From assembly GCA_947456795.1 (NCBI GenBank), contig CANGTI010000002.1, positions 141,284-205,283 on the forward strand: 64,000 bases of DNA, written 5' to 3'. The notes beneath the pieces are model-generated. The model searched no databases and had not been told where the DNA came from. It worked only from the letters and a program-made list of their open reading frames with translations. Source of the DNA: Rickettsiales bacterium. GTDB taxonomy: Bacteria; Pseudomonadota; Alphaproteobacteria; Rickettsiales; Rickettsiaceae. This document shows, one piece after another, positions 28,421 through 36,797 of the stretch; within the stretch, counting starts at the first letter, position 1; each line of letters opens with the position of its first letter. The translations under genes and the position numbers were made by a program.

Positions 28421-28976
28421 AGGAGACAATCATTATTTGCAGAATCAAGATGTAGATTTTTTGCAAATGCTTGAATCACATCCAATCCTTAAAGCACCTT
28501 CCAAGTAACTATTAAACTTACCTCTTGATCCTTTGTCCTTGTCTTTCGACAATCAGTCTTTTATACCTTAGACCACAAAAAAGGGTGACTCCGCTTATTG
28601 CCAACAAAAATCACTAAACCGGATTTTTACATTCTTGTTTATTCTAAAATTTGCTAGAAAAAAAGATAAAACTAAAGACAAAAAGATTTAAATCCCTGCA
28701 GTATTCTAAAAATCTAGCAACAAGCTACCGAAAAGATGTGCGGGAATGATCAATAAATTTCATACTAGCCGCACCTAAAATAAAGGCATAGTTCCCTTAC
28801 TAATCCTGCATAGCCGTGCAATAAGACTCTAGAACAATATTGCTAACAACAAGCTACAAATACACCAAATGACTATATACTTAGAGCGTTGGGGATCTGC
28901 ACGAAAGTAATGCAAGACCGGCAATACAGTCGCCCAAAAAGCACAATTTAAATTAAAAATCCCACCAAAGATACAC

Positions 28977-29036
28977 AACTAAATAATTAGAGCAAGTTTG
29001 TATAGGTCTGCACAAAAAAGTGCTCAACAAGACCTT
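28977..29036. repeat. Diverged direct repeat, copy A (pairs with 29678-29740)
   Basis: This copy starts with AACTAAATAA and continues, after a variable 8-nt spacer, into AGTTTGTATAGG and CTCAACAAGA. The 42-bp core 28995-29036 matches 29699-29740 at 34 positions by hand count, and the flanking AACTAAATAA is shared with a 3-nt length difference between copies. On the minus strand it contains GCAC-T6-GTGC, a short hairpin. Confidence 0.7.
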
Positions 29037-29082
29037 AGAAATGTGGCTAAGGGCTCTAATAAGCTACAAAAGGTCAATCAAA

Positions 29083-29114
29083 ACCCCTCCACCAAGCAGG
29101 AGTACTGCCCTGCC
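29083..29114. repeat. Diverged repeat block (pairs with about 29617-29651)
   Basis: ACCCCTCCACC followed about 12 nt later by TGCCCTGCC occurs here, and again at about 29617-29651 as ACCCCTCCACC and GCCGCCCTGC. The two copies keep order and spacing, with small indels. Confidence 0.55.
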
Positions 29115-29535
29115 AAATAAGACACACGGCAATACGGTGAAGATAAACATAAGGAACGAAAAGGTCCATCAATGCGGCAGGTGGCACACCCGCGCAAGAA
29201 AAAAATACGACTGAGGATAAGCTAAGACCAATGCCCAAGAGTATAAACTCACAAGCCCCCCAGACAACACACTATAAAGGCAAACACACCTAAGAAATTT
29301 ACTAAAGAACAAACGCAATTAGGTTGCTTTTAGAAGAGTAATTAAAACCCCAGCACATAGAGTGCTCAAGAAGACTTTGGCAATATTACTAAAACAAGAT
29401 ACAAAGACACAAAAGGTGCACAACTGTAAACCCGCACAAAAGGGCACAACACCCTGAGCCAAAAGGACCCATGAAATGGGGGTTGCAGGCATCCGAGAAT
29501 ACTTGCCAAAAGTCGATCAATTCACAAGCGAACCA

Positions 29536-29559
29536 GCACACCAAAAGTACTTTAAGACC
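29536..29559. repeat. Diverged repeat block (pairs with 29812-29832)
   Basis: GCACACCAAAAGTACTTTAA here corresponds to GCACCAAAGTACTTTAA at 29812. The segments after it (GACC against AACC, then GCTAA some bases later) remain alignable, so this block is part of the longer repeated unit of the island. Confidence 0.5.
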
Positions 29560-29677
29560 CTAGCTAACCAATACCTACTAAGGAGCATCTAAATAACTTA
29601 CCGCAAAGCGCGTACCACCCCTCCACCCGCAAGAAAAAGTGCCGCCCTGCACCAACAAGACCTTGTAAATAGAGTAA

Positions 29678-29740
29678 AACTAAATAACCTTCAGGCACAG
29701 TTTGTATAGGCGCGCATAAAAGAGCGCTCAACAAGATTTT
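29678..29740. repeat. Diverged direct repeat, copy B (pairs with 28977-29036)
   Basis: The second copy again begins with AACTAAATAA, then AGTTTGTATAGG, and ends in GCGCTCAACAAGATTTT. Differences from copy A are mostly transitions. The hairpin bases are GCGC/GCGC in this copy instead of GCAC/GTGC. It runs directly into the 96-bp tandem pair. Confidence 0.7.
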
Positions 29741-29900
29741 GAAAATATCACTGAGGACAAACCAAAGAATCCATCAAAAAGGCAATATTAATGCTTAGCA
29801 GCGTGTAAAATGCACCAAAGTACTTTAAAACCTTTGCAATACACTGCTAATGGCAAATCAAAGAATCTATAAAAAAAGCACAATATAAATACCGCGCTTT
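29725..29900. repeat. Imperfect tandem repeat, period about 96 bp
   Basis: CAAAGAATC occurs at 29763 and again at 29859, 96 bp apart. Both copies are followed by AT-AAAAA-GCA and an ATAT-AAT block, and both are preceded by GG-CAAA. This gives two consecutive diverged units, the best evidence that the island is built of a repeated element of about 100 bp. Confidence 0.6.
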
Positions 29901-30142
29901 GGCAAATTTTGGAAGCTGCAACAAAAAAAAGAAGGATGCAGGCCTTAAGAAAACAGTGCTAAAAGAGGAGTCAGAGCTAACATGAGGCTATGAATGAGAG
30001 AAAGATGGCTTGTTGAGCCACAATAACTCGGTAGAACCTACCTAAAGCAATACAGACACACAAAAGCTGTAGTGGTTTCAACATTCAAAAGCAGGCATTT
30101 GAAGCCTAGAAAAAAGGCAACAAGATGAATGCCAGCGAGACA

Positions 30143-30478
30143 TTAAGCAGCAGATGAGCTTTGTCTCTGCAATGCCAACTTTTCCCAGTGCTTAACTTTA
30201 GCATCCCATTTTTGGCGCATCTTGGAGGGAACATCAAAACCTCCCCGAACCAAGAGCTTTAGAACAGAGTCCGTTGGATGAGCACCGCAGTTAAACCAGT
30301 AGCTTAGCCTGTCAGCTTTTAACACAAACCTCTCGGCGTTATCCTTGGCAAGCATTGGATGATAAGTGCCGAGTTTTTCCAAAAATTTACCATCACGCTG
30401 CACAGTAGAATCTGTAGCAACAACAGCATAACAAGGATGACTCTTTCTTCCCGCTCTTCTTAATCTAACTTTGACCAC
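30143..30478 (-). CDS. rpsP: 30S ribosomal protein S16
   Basis: S16 stabilises the 30S body. The 111-residue protein starts with VKVRLRRAGRKSHPCYAVVATDS, the family's most conserved part, and has the FLEKLGTYHPM block at about 33-43 and the KADRLSYWFNCGAHPTDSV region. The start codon is GTG at 30478, nine bases after the rpmG stop and preceded by AAGG. It is separated from trmD-rplS, the usual neighbours. The repeat island begins immediately downstream of its stop. Confidence 0.96.
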   Translation of the reverse strand: MVKVRLRRAGRKSHPCYAVVATDSTVQRDGKFLEKLGTYHPMLAKDNAERFVLKADRLSYWFNCGAHPTDSVLKLLVRGGFDVPSKMRQKWDAKVKHWEKLALQRQSSSAA

Positions 30479-30487
30479 AAAAAACCT

Positions 30488-30658
30488 TTACTTAATCTTG
30501 GCTTCTTTGAAAATAACATGCTTGCGCACTCGAGGATCATATTTACGAAACTCAAGCTTAGTAGATAGAGTCTTTGGATTCCTTTTTTTTACAAAGAATA
30601 CCCCAGTGCCTTCACTGCTTACAAGCTTTACTAAAGTGCTCTTAGCTTTGCGAACCAT
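30488..30658 (-). CDS. rpmG: 50S ribosomal protein L33
   Basis: Reading the minus strand from the ATG at 30658 gives 56 codons to a TAA at 30488. The protein starts [19 protein letters not shown] and has the family's [17 protein letters not shown] core and [18 protein letters not shown] tail, which identify L33. It is the cysteine-free form without the zinc ribbon. It is easily overlooked because of its size. It directly precedes rpsP (9-bp gap), so the two are probably one transcription unit. Confidence 0.95.
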   Translation of the reverse strand: MVRKAKSTLVKLVSSEGTGVFFVKKRNPKTLSTKLEFRKYDPRVRKHVIFKEAKIK

Positions 30659-30796
30659 GATACATACTATCGACCAAACATAACCACTAAATGTTAGCTA
30701 AAACTCCACACAAATCAAGGTAAAGTTTTAATTTGGAGTGAAAAAAAGAATAAAACTATACTAAAAAGCCAAATCTCGTAAATATCATTCCATGTT

Positions 30797-31705
30797 TTAC
30801 TTAGTGAGCAATAACTCTTGCACGTTAGATTTAAAACAATCAGCTACATCCGCAACTATATCCATTCCGAATCTACGCCTTACCCAGGACTCTCTCTTTT
30901 TTATGAATTTTACAATAACTTTGTCTCCAAAAGTTTTATCTATGAATTCATACAAATTTTGTATCTCATCAACTAAGCCAAGTTTTACTCCTTCAATACC
31001 AGTCCAGATTCTACCATCAAAAAGATCAATCGAATCATTTTTGTTAAGCTTTTCCCCTCTTCTGTTACGAACATATGCAATAAAAGCTTCGTGAATTTGC
31101 CTTTGCATATCCAACAGGATCTCAACCCTTTCTGGATCTTCTGGCAAAAATGGATCAGAAATAATCTTGTTTCTACCTTGAGTACGTATTCTGCGTTCTA
31201 TACCAAGCTTTTTTGCAATTTCTGTCAAACCAAATGAAGAGCTAATCACCCCAATGCTACCCACAATGGAATTTACAGAAGAAAAAATCTTTTCTCCAGC
31301 ACAAGCAAGCCAATAGCCCCCGGATGCTCCTACGTCCTCAATGAAACTGTATACAGGAACTTTTTTCTTTTGAGACAAAGATATGATTCTTGAAGAAATT
31401 AACTCTGATTGAACGGGAGATCCCCCAGGAGAGTTAATAAGCAAACATACGGCATGAAGATTTGGAAAGGCAAAAGCCTGATCTATGCTTTCACTCAATG
31501 ATTCCAAATTCATGGCAAACCTGCCATTTTTTGCTATCACACCAGAAAGACTTAAAACTGAAACTAAAGGCTTTTTTTTTAAAAAATTCCAACCAAAACC
31601 CTTATTTGGATTTGCAATGCAATTTAAATGCTGACTATTCACAAAATTCCTAATAATTAATAATAGACAATGAACTAGCTTAAAAGCTTTCAGATTCAGA
31701 CTCAA
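30797..31705 (-). CDS. sppA: Signal peptide peptidase SppA-like serine protease (family S49)
   Basis: S49 peptidases degrade leftover signal peptides in the inner membrane using a Ser-Lys dyad. The core shows VLSLSGVIA, LLINSPGGSPVQSE, the catalytic Ser128 in VGASGGYWLAC, Lys139 in GEKIFSS, and VGSIGVISS. The size of about 300 residues is the short, single-domain form. The start is uncertain: the longest frame begins with TTG at 31705 and there is no ATG before residue 65, so a TTG or the GTG at codon 22 must be used. It lies 47 bp after mreB on the same strand. Confidence 0.88.
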   Translation of the reverse strand: MSLNLKAFKLVHCLLLIIRNFVNSQHLNCIANPNKGFGWNFLKKKPLVSVLSLSGVIAKNGRFAMNLESLSESIDQAFAFPNLHAVCLLINSPGGSPVQSELISSRIISLSQKKKVPVYSFIEDVGASGGYWLACAGEKIFSSVNSIVGSIGVISSSFGLTEIAKKLGIERRIRTQGRNKIISDPFLPEDPERVEILLDMQRQIHEAFIAYVRNRRGEKLNKNDSIDLFDGRIWTGIEGVKLGLVDEIQNLYEFIDKTFGDKVIVKFIKKRESWVRRRFGMDIVADVADCFKSNVQELLLTK

Positions 31706-31752
31706 GTATAATTCAGATGGAATTTCTAATATAGATAAAAAAAACCTACACT

Positions 31753-32859
31753 TTAGTACTGTTTAAAAAGAAGATGTTTTAGTTCTCCAAAACGTTCTAG
31801 CACCATGCCTGTACCTTGTACCACGGAAAACAAAGGCTCTGTTGCCAAAATAACCGGAAGCTTAGTAGCCTGCCTAAGAACAAGATCTAGATCTCTTATC
31901 AAAGAACCTCCCCCAGTTAAAACAATACCCGTATCTGCTATGTCTGATGCAAGTTCTGGAGGAGTCAATTCAAGAGCATCTTTTACGGCCTTGATAATTT
32001 GAGCAGTAGCATCTTCCAAACTTTGAGCAACTTCAGCAGAAGTTAAAACAATCTCTCTTGGTATACCAGTTAAATAGTCTCTGCCCCTAATTTTCATACT
32101 TAAATTTGTTGCACCCTCCCCAACGTATACCGTGCCTATGGTTTTCTTTACATGCTCTGCCGTCACATCTCCAATAAGTAAATTGTGCTTTTTCTTAATA
32201 TAAGAAATCACACTCTCTTCCATATAATCGCCCGCAACCTTGGTAGACCTTGAGTATACTATTCCCCCTAACGATAAAACTGCTACCTCTGTGGTACCTC
32301 CACCGATGTCTACTATCATAGATCCTATTGCTTCAGTCACTGGCAGACCAGCACCTACCGCAGCTGCCATTGGTTCTTCAATGAGAAATACCTCTCTTGC
32401 ACCCGCACTGTCACATGCCTCCTGTATGGCTTTGCGCTCAACAGGAGTTGAACCAGAAGGCACACAAATCAGCACCCTTGGACCTATGAAAGAACGTTTT
32501 TCTCTCACGCGATGTATGAAGTATCTCAACATAGCCTCAGCCGCAGTAAAATCTGCAATTACGCCGTCCTTTAGAGGTCTTTTGGCAACAATGCCAGCAG
32601 GAGTCCTACCTAGCATTTTTTTTGCTTCATGCCCAAAGGTATAAAAATTTTTCTGTCCGTCAGTAAATTTTGCAACCACCGAAGGTTCATTCAAAACTAT
32701 CCCTCTACCCTTTAAGTATACCAAGGTATTTGCAGTGCCTAGATCTATTGCTATATCGCTTGATAAATCTGCAAAAGCTGACAGAAAAAAGTCAGAGCCC
32801 AGACTTAACATTCTACCGAACCAGCCTCTTTCATTTATACTTAACTTATGATTTGCCAT
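31753..32859 (-). CDS. mreB: Rod shape-determining protein MreB
   Basis: MreB is the actin-like filament protein that guides lateral cell-wall synthesis. The 368-residue sequence has the phosphate-1 loop IAIDLGTANTLVYLKGRGIV, the phosphate-2 region MIVDIGGGTTEVAVLSLGG and the adenosine motif VLTGGGSLIRDLD. An N-terminal extension of about 20 residues (NERGWFGRMLSLGSDFF) precedes the fold and may be the membrane-binding helix. mreC and mreD do not follow; sppA does. The gene implies some peptidoglycan synthesis, in line with pal and lysC. Confidence 0.96.
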   Translation of the reverse strand: MANHKLSINERGWFGRMLSLGSDFFLSAFADLSSDIAIDLGTANTLVYLKGRGIVLNEPSVVAKFTDGQKNFYTFGHEAKKMLGRTPAGIVAKRPLKDGVIADFTAAEAMLRYFIHRVREKRSFIGPRVLICVPSGSTPVERKAIQEACDSAGAREVFLIEEPMAAAVGAGLPVTEAIGSMIVDIGGGTTEVAVLSLGGIVYSRSTKVAGDYMEESVISYIKKKHNLLIGDVTAEHVKKTIGTVYVGEGATNLSMKIRGRDYLTGIPREIVLTSAEVAQSLEDATAQIIKAVKDALELTPPELASDIADTGIVLTGGGSLIRDLDLVLRQATKLPVILATEPLFSVVQGTGMVLERFGELKHLLFKQY

Positions 32860-32989
32860 AATGATTGGAATGAACTAAATAACATTTAAAAACCTTTGAC
32901 TAGAGCTCTAGTTGATTATTCTGATTTAGCATTACACTCTTAGTTGTAAAATTGCAAAAGAAATAGTTTATAAATTAACTTTATAACAT

Positions 32990-33715
32990 TCAATTTGGCA
33001 TACTCCGTTGCCTTTTGTGCACATAGCTTTTATCCACAAAGATGATAGAAATGCGCATGTTAATTGGAGCTAAAGGATGCTCTTTATCAATTAAATCCCT
33101 ATCCCCATTGCCAGTAACCTTAATAATTTGATCATTGCGAGCATATTTTTCCAAATAACGCCTTACAATATTAGCGCGACAAAAGGAAAGATTCCAACAA
33201 TCGGCACTCCGTGCACTTGAGCAAGCATGACCTTCAACCACTACGTAATCCTTTTGATTTTTAAGAATCTGTTTGCCAAAGCTATTTATAAGATTTACGG
33301 CCCAAGGTTGTAAATTTGCTGTAGAAGAAACAAAAAGAGAGCGATTATAAGTGTCAAACAAATCTACAACTACGCCGTTATGCCAATAGACACAAAAATT
33401 ATCTGCAAACTCTTTTGGGATTTCGCTGTCCTTAACGCTTTGGAGAACGCTAGAAAGCCTTTCTTTTTCCTCTGAAGACAAACCCTTAGCAGAAAAAATA
33501 TCCTTTTCCTGATCAAGGATAGATTTTTGCTTTACCATTTCTTTGACAAAATCAACTTTTTGACTCGGAGCATTTTCACCAAAATATTCAGATATACCTT
33601 GCAAGTCAGACTCAGGAACTGCTCCTACAAGCCACAACATCAAAAAAAGCACCATCAATGCCGTAATAAAGTCTGCATAAGCAATTTTCCACGTGCCTTG
33701 TATCTTGCGAGCCAT
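32990..33715 (-). CDS. motB: Flagellar stator protein MotB
   Basis: MotB anchors the stator to peptidoglycan and conducts protons. The 241-residue protein starts with a short cytoplasmic tail and one membrane helix carrying the essential Asp15 (WKIAYADFITALMVLFLML). The C-terminal OmpA-like domain from about residue 125 contains VVVEGHACSS and NRS-type NMRISIIF. It lies 14 bp after motA. In the plug and linker region I see no anomaly. Confidence 0.93.
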   Translation of the reverse strand: MARKIQGTWKIAYADFITALMVLFLMLWLVGAVPESDLQGISEYFGENAPSQKVDFVKEMVKQKSILDQEKDIFSAKGLSSEEKERLSSVLQSVKDSEIPKEFADNFCVYWHNGVVVDLFDTYNRSLFVSSTANLQPWAVNLINSFGKQILKNQKDYVVVEGHACSSARSADCWNLSFCRANIVRRYLEKYARNDQIIKVTGNGDRDLIDKEHPLAPINMRISIIFVDKSYVHKRQRSMPN

Positions 33716-33729
33716 AAAAGTGGTGGTTT

Positions 33730-34596
33730 TTAAGTTATTTTCAAAGAGTTTTCACGAATAAATTTTTCCGTCTCTTGAAAACTAGGTCTACACTTGTCCG
33801 GAATTGCTTCTCTGACAACCTCTACTATCACAACAGGAGAATGACCATTTAAATAAGAAAGCATCCCAATTCTAAGACAATTGAGAAAATCCACTCTATG
33901 TTGCATTCTACTCATAATAAAATGCCCAACAGGAGAAACCAGAACATATGACAGTAATATTCCACAAAAAGTACCAACCAATGCAGCAGCAATCTTTTTA
34001 CCTAAAACCTGAGGAGGCTCTCCTATACTTTTCATAGAAACTATCACTCCAAGCACTGCTGCAACTATACCCAATGCTGGTAAGCTGTCCCCTAGTTGCA
34101 AAAAGAAATTTCCATACGCACCATTTTCTTCATCATGAGATTTAATCTGTTTTTTCATAACAGTGTCTAAGACATCTGGATGAGACATACCAAATGTTAT
34201 TAATCTAAGACAGTCACACATAAAATCTAAACCCTTAGGGTCATGCAACAAAAACGGAGCACTCTGAAATACCACACTATCAACAGGACTGTTAATATGT
34301 TTATCTATTTCCACCACACCCTTGGCTTTAACAAGCCTAAAGATGTTAAAAAAGAATAAAAGCACTTCCAAATAATCTTTTCGTACAGGAATTTCAATTT
34401 TAAAAAGATATTTTAAAGAGTAAAAAGATCCAACGACCACCCGCCAAGGAGCAGTAAAAATAGCAGCACCTATTGCCGAACCAAAGATTATAAGAAATTC
34501 CCAAGGCTGAAACAATAACCTCAACTCTCCACCACAGCCTAAATACCCTACAAACATCGAACCAAAAGCCAAAAACAGCCCAGCTAAAATGACCAT
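33730..34596 (-). CDS. motA: Flagellar stator protein MotA
   Basis: MotA pushes on FliG using proton flow through the MotA-MotB channel. The 288-residue protein has four membrane segments (about 1-22, 31-50, 168-190, 200-222), the cytoplasmic loop with FRLVKAKGVVEIDKHI, and the proline-bearing LPALGIVAAVLGVIVSM helix that matches the family signature. It precedes motB by 14 bp and follows tadA by 8 bp. Confidence 0.94.
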   Translation of the reverse strand: MVILAGLFLAFGSMFVGYLGCGGELRLLFQPWEFLIIFGSAIGAAIFTAPWRVVVGSFYSLKYLFKIEIPVRKDYLEVLLFFFNIFRLVKAKGVVEIDKHINSPVDSVVFQSAPFLLHDPKGLDFMCDCLRLITFGMSHPDVLDTVMKKQIKSHDEENGAYGNFFLQLGDSLPALGIVAAVLGVIVSMKSIGEPPQVLGKKIAAALVGTFCGILLSYVLVSPVGHFIMSRMQHRVDFLNCLRIGMLSYLNGHSPVVIVEVVREAIPDKCRPSFQETEKFIRENSLKIT

Positions 34597-34604
34597 AATA
34601 CTTA

Positions 34605-35075
34605 CTAATTTAATTTTCTAAGATTTTGAAAAAAAACACTCATCAACTCTCGAGATTCATTCGCACACAATGATGCATAAATAATGTCAGGTTTTTTGTA
34701 ACTAGCTTGCGCCCTTTGAAAAAAACTTATGTCACTCTCAACAGCACCATACTTATCATCGCTTGCGCCATAAAACAACTTTTCAATACGAGAAAGAGAA
34801 ATAGAGGCAGCACACATGCAACAAGGCTCTAAAGTGGTATATAAAGCACATTTGTAAAGGTATTTGCTTTGTAGAAAGCGACAAGCCTTTGAGATTGCAA
34901 TCATCTCTGCATGCATCAAAGGGTTCTTGTATGTTTCTACCAAATTATGAGCTTTGGCTATCACGCGTCCATCAAAAACAACAACACTACCCACAGGAAT
35001 TTCTCCCAAATCAAATGCTATTTTTGCTTGCTCTAAAGCCATTCTCATAAAAAAGTCAGACTTACCTATACCCAT
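34605..35075 (-). CDS. tadA: tRNA-specific adenosine deaminase TadA
   Basis: TadA converts A34 to inosine in tRNA-Arg(ACG), and such a tRNA is present in this window at 39.5 kb. The 156-residue enzyme has the zinc and catalytic residues His55 and Glu57 in MHAEMIAI and Cys85/Cys88 in EPCCMCAAS. The length is typical. It lies just upstream of motA on the same strand, a chance neighbourhood as far as function goes. Confidence 0.94.
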   Translation of the reverse strand: MGIGKSDFFMRMALEQAKIAFDLGEIPVGSVVVFDGRVIAKAHNLVETYKNPLMHAEMIAISKACRFLQSKYLYKCALYTTLEPCCMCAASISLSRIEKLFYGASDDKYGAVESDISFFQRAQASYKKPDIIYASLCANESRELMSVFFQNLRKLN

Positions 35076-35205
35076 TATGTAAGATGTATGAAAAAATAAT
35101 CTAAAATCTTAAATCAGATTGACCAAACAGCATAACCAAAGATTGCAGATAACGTCAAAAGTGTAACCTTTTTGCAGTAAAAAAGCCAAACAAATAAAGT
35201 ACTGT

Positions 35206-35448
35206 TCAAGCCTCCGACTTCATCTCCTCAGTAGCAACCCTACCTTCTGATGTACCAACTACTTTTTCAATTCTAAGACGAGCCAGTTCCAATTTTTTTT
35301 CGCAATGATTACGAAGTTGTGCAGCCCTTTCGAAAGCAGAAACGGCATTTTCTAATGGCTCCTCTCCCATATCGATGCGATTTAATATGTTTTCCAATTC
35401 TTTCATGGCATCCTCAAATGACATGGCAGATATATCTTTTTGCTTCAT
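35206..35448 (-). CDS. xseB: Exodeoxyribonuclease VII small subunit
   Basis: XseB is the small helical subunit of ExoVII, which degrades single-stranded DNA. The 80-residue protein is the family domain alone: MSFEDAMKELENILNRIDMGE, then the second helix with PLENAVSAFERAAQLRNHCEKKL. A GGA element precedes the ATG. The large subunit xseA is not in the window. Confidence 0.92.
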   Translation of the reverse strand: MKQKDISAMSFEDAMKELENILNRIDMGEEPLENAVSAFERAAQLRNHCEKKLELARLRIEKVVGTSEGRVATEEMKSEA

Positions 35449-35535
35449 GGTTAATCCTTTTGTCTAATCAAATAAAAGTTTGCAACTTATTGGCTCTAGA
35501 GTAAAAACTCCTTACCACTCAAATCAATTCAAACA

Positions 35536-36780
35536 ATGCAAGAAAACAAAAATTTAAGACTTTCGATTCTGTTTTGCAACATTATCACACATTACGATAC
35601 AACGATATACGCCCTTTTAATCCCTACAATAGCGCCTCTGTTTTTTGATAATCAGACACCAATGCTTGCAATAATCAAGGGATATGCAGGACTTTTACTG
35701 GGAATCATCTCAAGACCACTTGGAATTTTATACTTTGCAAAGCTTGAAAACATTAATGGATATGTCCATGCATTTGCAAAATCTGCACTAGGAATCACCT
35801 TAACCACATGCGCAATAGTCATTTTACCAACTCAAGACAAATTCAGCATAATTGCTCCGATAGCTTTACTATCAATCAGATCCTTACAATCATTTTTCTC
35901 AGCAGGAGAAAATAATTTGGCTAAAATATATATAATGAGCAATAAAGATTGTGCCAATTACGAACACTATGCGGCTCAATACGAGATTTCGTGTTTAACG
36001 GGTATAACGCTAGCTTTCATATCCGCATATTTTTGTTCCAAGCAACCAAATTTTTGGCGTTTTGCGTTTTTATTCCCTTGCCTGGGAATTATATTATCAA
36101 CAATAATCAGATTCCAATTTAGTAAGGCTTTACAAGATTCAAAACCAAGTCAGGTTGCTATCAACTCTACAAAAAAGCTCCTTACAATAATCAAATCAAA
36201 TAAAAAAGTGTTGCTACAAATCTCTGTTCTGCACGGCTTTAACTATTTTACTTACTCGCTTGTATTCATCTTCACTAACGTTTTTATACCTACCGTGGAT
36301 CCCCATATCACTTACAAGCAAATGCTAAGTCTTAATATTCCTTTTTTAGGTTTAGATATATTTGTCTTACTGGCGCTTTATTATTCTAAGATACTAAATA
36401 CAAGATTCAGGATAGTAGTATTCTTACCCCCGTTGCTGGCAATATTGATATTTGTCACATTTTGTCAGACTGGAACTCGTCTCTATCTATGCGCAAACGT
36501 ACTGAGAGGCATTACAGTAATTATCGGAGTAATATGTTCAATTGCTTTTGCAGGCGTCATTTTTAGCGCTAGCAAAAAAGTTTCTAAAGATAGTTATATA
36601 CTGTATGGAATACTTTATTGCATTGGAAGTGACCTATTGGGAAGATCCTTACCAGCCATTGGACTTTTTTTAACTCATTACCTACAAAGCCTTTGGCCTG
36701 CAGTGTTATTTTGCATTTGCATATGTACATACACAAGCTTGTGCTATAGCGCATTGCAAAAGTTCATCCAAAAAGACTAA
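35536..36780 (+). CDS. Major facilitator superfamily transporter (ProP/MHS-like)
   Basis: This is a 414-residue inner-membrane carrier with about 12 hydrophobic segments. The start (ILFCNIITHYDTTIYALLIP) and the RPLG element in loop 2-3 are reminiscent of the metabolite:H+ symporter group, which is expanded in Rickettsiales. The G-D-R-x-G-R loop motif that normally follows RPLG is degenerate here (ILYFAKLENINGY), so transport type and substrate cannot be inferred. It converges on the PAP2 gene with 17 bp between stops. Confidence 0.75.
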   Translation: MQENKNLRLSILFCNIITHYDTTIYALLIPTIAPLFFDNQTPMLAIIKGYAGLLLGIISRPLGILYFAKLENINGYVHAFAKSALGITLTTCAIVILPTQDKFSIIAPIALLSIRSLQSFFSAGENNLAKIYIMSNKDCANYEHYAAQYEISCLTGITLAFISAYFCSKQPNFWRFAFLFPCLGIILSTIIRFQFSKALQDSKPSQVAINSTKKLLTIIKSNKKVLLQISVLHGFNYFTYSLVFIFTNVFIPTVDPHITYKQMLSLNIPFLGLDIFVLLALYYSKILNTRFRIVVFLPPLLAILIFVTFCQTGTRLYLCANVLRGITVIIGVICSIAFAGVIFSASKKVSKDSYILYGILYCIGSDLLGRSLPAIGLFLTHYLQSLWPAVLFCICICTYTSLCYSALQKFIQKD

Positions 36781-36797
36781 CACAATTCTCAAAAAGA

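Larger units (their letters stand above)
28509..30142. other. 1.6-kb gene-free island with degenerate repeats and strong strand asymmetry
   Basis: No convincing gene is seen on either strand between yidD and rpsP. From about 28690 onward the plus strand is rich in A and C and poor in T: in the 60 bases from 29401, 26 are A and only 4 are T. Short blocks recur in diverged form, with cores such as CTCAACAAGA, AAGCTACAAA, ACCCCTCCACC, GTACTTTAA and CAAAGAATC. The first 180 bp (to about 28690) are ordinary AT-rich spacer. It could be an eroded array of a repeated element, a decayed gene cluster, or a structured non-coding RNA on the minus strand. I cannot decide which. Confidence 0.75.

Noticed and set aside
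29020..29214. 64-codon open frame inside the repeat island
   Set aside because: It has no ribosome-binding site, its composition simply follows the A/C-rich repeats, and part of it lies in repeat copy A. No protein family is suggested.
28690..30140. CRISPR array in the repeat island
   Set aside because: The repeated blocks are diverged, of unequal spacing, and not separated by unique spacers of constant length. No cas gene is in the window.
30471..30683. 70-codon frame on the plus strand opposite rpmG
   Set aside because: The minus strand encodes a clear L33 protein over the same bases.
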